The notes under the pieces: model-generated | What the model was told of the DNA's origin: nothing | Database searches by the model: none | Seen by the model: the letters and a program-made list of their open reading frames with translations, nothing else | Translations under genes and position numbers: made by a program | Shown: positions 5,281 to 6,537 of the stretch, piece by piece | Numbering within the stretch: the stretch's first letter is position 1 | Layout: the number at the start of each line of letters is the position of its first letter | NCBI GenBank assembly: GCA_005881995.1 | Contig: VBHV01000632.1 | Location: 1-6,537, forward strand | DNA length: 6,537 bases | Origin: Chloroflexota bacterium | Lineage (GTDB): Bacteria; Chloroflexota; Ktedonobacteria; Ktedonobacterales; Ktedonobacteraceae | Direction: 5' to 3'

Positions 5281-6537
5281 TTATTTCGTTGTATCCTGGA
5301 TATGCAGATTCACCGGCAGCCCCTCCATCTGCATAATCTTCAGCGCATTGGTCGTAGGGCTTGGCCCCGCACGCAGTATATAATCGAAGACCATGCGTCC
5401 AGCGATTACATCTTCCCGGAAGTGGTAATTCGTAATCGCGGGCAGTGCATCCGCTAGCTTCACTAGCTCTAAATCGTGCGTCGAAACAACACCCAGGCAG
5501 TTTCTTCCAACCAGGGCCGAGATATAAGATTCACCACCAATCAGCCGCTCGCGGTTATTGGTGCCCTTGAAAATCTCATCGATGAGAAAGAAAAGTGGCA
5601 TACTTTTCTCTTTTTCACTCAACTCAAGGGTCGTCAATAGCGCTTTCAAACGCTTGACTTCCGCATAGAAGTACGAGTAGCCATCGGTCACCGAGTCGCT
5701 GATCTTGATGCAGGTAAACAAGCGAAACAGCGATGTATGAAACGCGCTGGCATTGACCGGGCCGCCCGCGTAAGCCAGGCAAAGATTGATGCCCAGCGTG
5801 CGTAAAAACGTACTTTTGCCCGACATGTTGGAGCCTGTGACGATAGCGATCTCCCCTACTTTGGGCAGAGCGAAATCATTCACCACTTTCTGTTCCATTG
5901 GAATGAGCGGATGTCCCAATCCGGTAGCCTGAAAGACGGGCCGGTCACCCTGCTTTTCACTGGCTACCACTTCCGGCAGGACATACTCCGGGTTGAGATA
6001 GGCAAAGGTCGCCAGCGAGTTCAACCCTTCCAGCTCGAACCAGATGTCCAGCCATACCGGCAGCCGTGCTGCGATCCGCGCTTTGTACTGGTGAAAACGA
6101 TGCGCGATGTAGAAATCCCAGGGTACCAGCGCGTTCACGATCAGCCAGAGCAACACGTTCTTTTGCAGCGTCGCTGCCGAAGCGATACGGGCGATCCTAT
6201 GCAAAAGTGTCGATGGTCGCTGCTCCTGCTGTATGAAGAATGGCAGGCATAGCTCTTTCAAATGCCGATTTTTTCCATAGCCGTAGGTCTCCAGGTAATC
6301 AAAGATGGTACTCAGTTGGCCGAAGGCATCGCTCAGATAATGCGCATCATCAAAAAGGTCTCCGCGCTGCTTTCTGGTGACGTAGAGAAAAATGCCAATG
6401 AGCAGAACCCCCAGTATCCAGTATTGAGGAAACGCTGTAAAGAGATTCAGCGCTAGCAGGATAAGTGTCCCGGTGGATAATGCCAGCGAGAGCAGCATCA
6501 ACGGCAGCAGGGAGGGAGACGCGCGGCGCTCATCCAG
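5281..6537 (-). CDS. MutS-related ATPase with membrane helices, 5' partial
   Basis: The frame is open to the window edge, so the N-terminus is missing; 418 residues are visible. Two hydrophobic segments (about 14-33 and 38-54) come first. A helical region like the MutS core and lever follows (about 60-200, with WLIVNALVPWDFYIAHRF and ELEGLNSLATFAY), then the MutS ATPase domain. Walker A is GSNMSGKST at 235-243, Walker B FFLIDEIFKGTN at 316-327, and STHD at 352-355. This is the architecture of the MutS-related proteins with membrane helices found in several phyla. It is not that of mismatch-repair MutS: the visible part has no C-terminal dimerisation helices, and helices sit where the DNA-clamp region would be fed. 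A DNA-repair role cannot be assumed. TTG at 6499-6501 or ATG at 6496-6498 could look like starts, but the frame continues upstream (LDERRASPSLLP), so they are probably internal. All ATPase residues are intact, so it is probably an active ATPase. Confidence 0.85.
   Translation of the reverse strand: MDERRASPSLLPLMLLSLALSTGTLILLALNLFTAFPQYWILGVLLIGIFLYVTRKQRGDLFDDAHYLSDAFGQLSTIFDYLETYGYGKNRHLKELCLPFFIQQEQRPSTLLHRIARIASAATLQKNVLLWLIVNALVPWDFYIAHRFHQYKARIAARLPVWLDIWFELEGLNSLATFAYLNPEYVLPEVVASEKQGDRPVFQATGLGHPLIPMEQKVVNDFALPKVGEIAIVTGSNMSGKSTFLRTLGINLCLAYAGGPVNASAFHTSLFRLFTCIKISDSVTDGYSYFYAEVKRLKALLTTLELSEKEKSMPLFFLIDEIFKGTNNRERLIGGESYISALVGRNCLGVVSTHDLELVKLADALPAITNYHFREDVIAGRMVFDYILRAGPSPTTNALKIMQMEGLPVNLHIQDTTK

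Noticed and set aside
5911..6252. Open + strand frame of 113 codons
   Set aside because: It is antisense to the MutS-related gene and shows no family pattern.

Overview
The window looks like part of a Chloroflexota chromosome, most likely class Ktedonobacteria. I base this on the gene types, not on a database search. A very large receptor-like protein joins an N-terminal zinc ribbon, a Ser/Thr-kinase-like domain, one membrane helix and an ABC-type solute-binding ectodomain. It has a PstS-like protein beside it and a DUF2630 gene nearby. Base composition appears moderate, and all genes read cleanly with no clear frameshifts or mobile elements.

Layout on the + strand: (1) the C-terminal 267 residues of a PstS-like solute-binding protein, whose 5' end lies outside the window; (2) a gap of about 130 bases with a possible promoter; (3) a 908-residue kinase-like receptor. 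The receptor keeps the kinase fold markers (APE, the helix-F Asp and a C-terminal lobe), but its Gly loop, beta3 Lys, HRD and DFG motifs are all degraded. It is best read as a pseudokinase, with a type I (LivJ-like) periplasmic binding domain outside the cell.

Layout on the - strand, converging tail to tail on the receptor with 12 bases between stop codons: (4) a MutS-related ATPase with two membrane helices, whose 5' end is cut by the window edge; (5) a DUF2630 protein of 80 residues; (6) a stretch of about 165 bases with a perfect 8-bp inverted repeat and a possible 27-residue membrane peptide; (7) a 364-residue membrane protein with a K+-channel-like pore segment reading TLGYA where a channel would have TVGYG.

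The + strand half looks like solute sensing: two neighbouring genes carry two different solute-binding folds, and at least one is tied to a cytoplasmic kinase-like module. The - strand half looks like general cell maintenance plus a membrane channel candidate, with no obvious functional link to the receptor. The most interesting items are the pseudokinase/solute-binding receptor, the PstS-like domain lacking its usual phosphate-binding segment, the unusual channel filter, and the small hydrophobic reading frame that follows the DUF2630 stop codon in frame.
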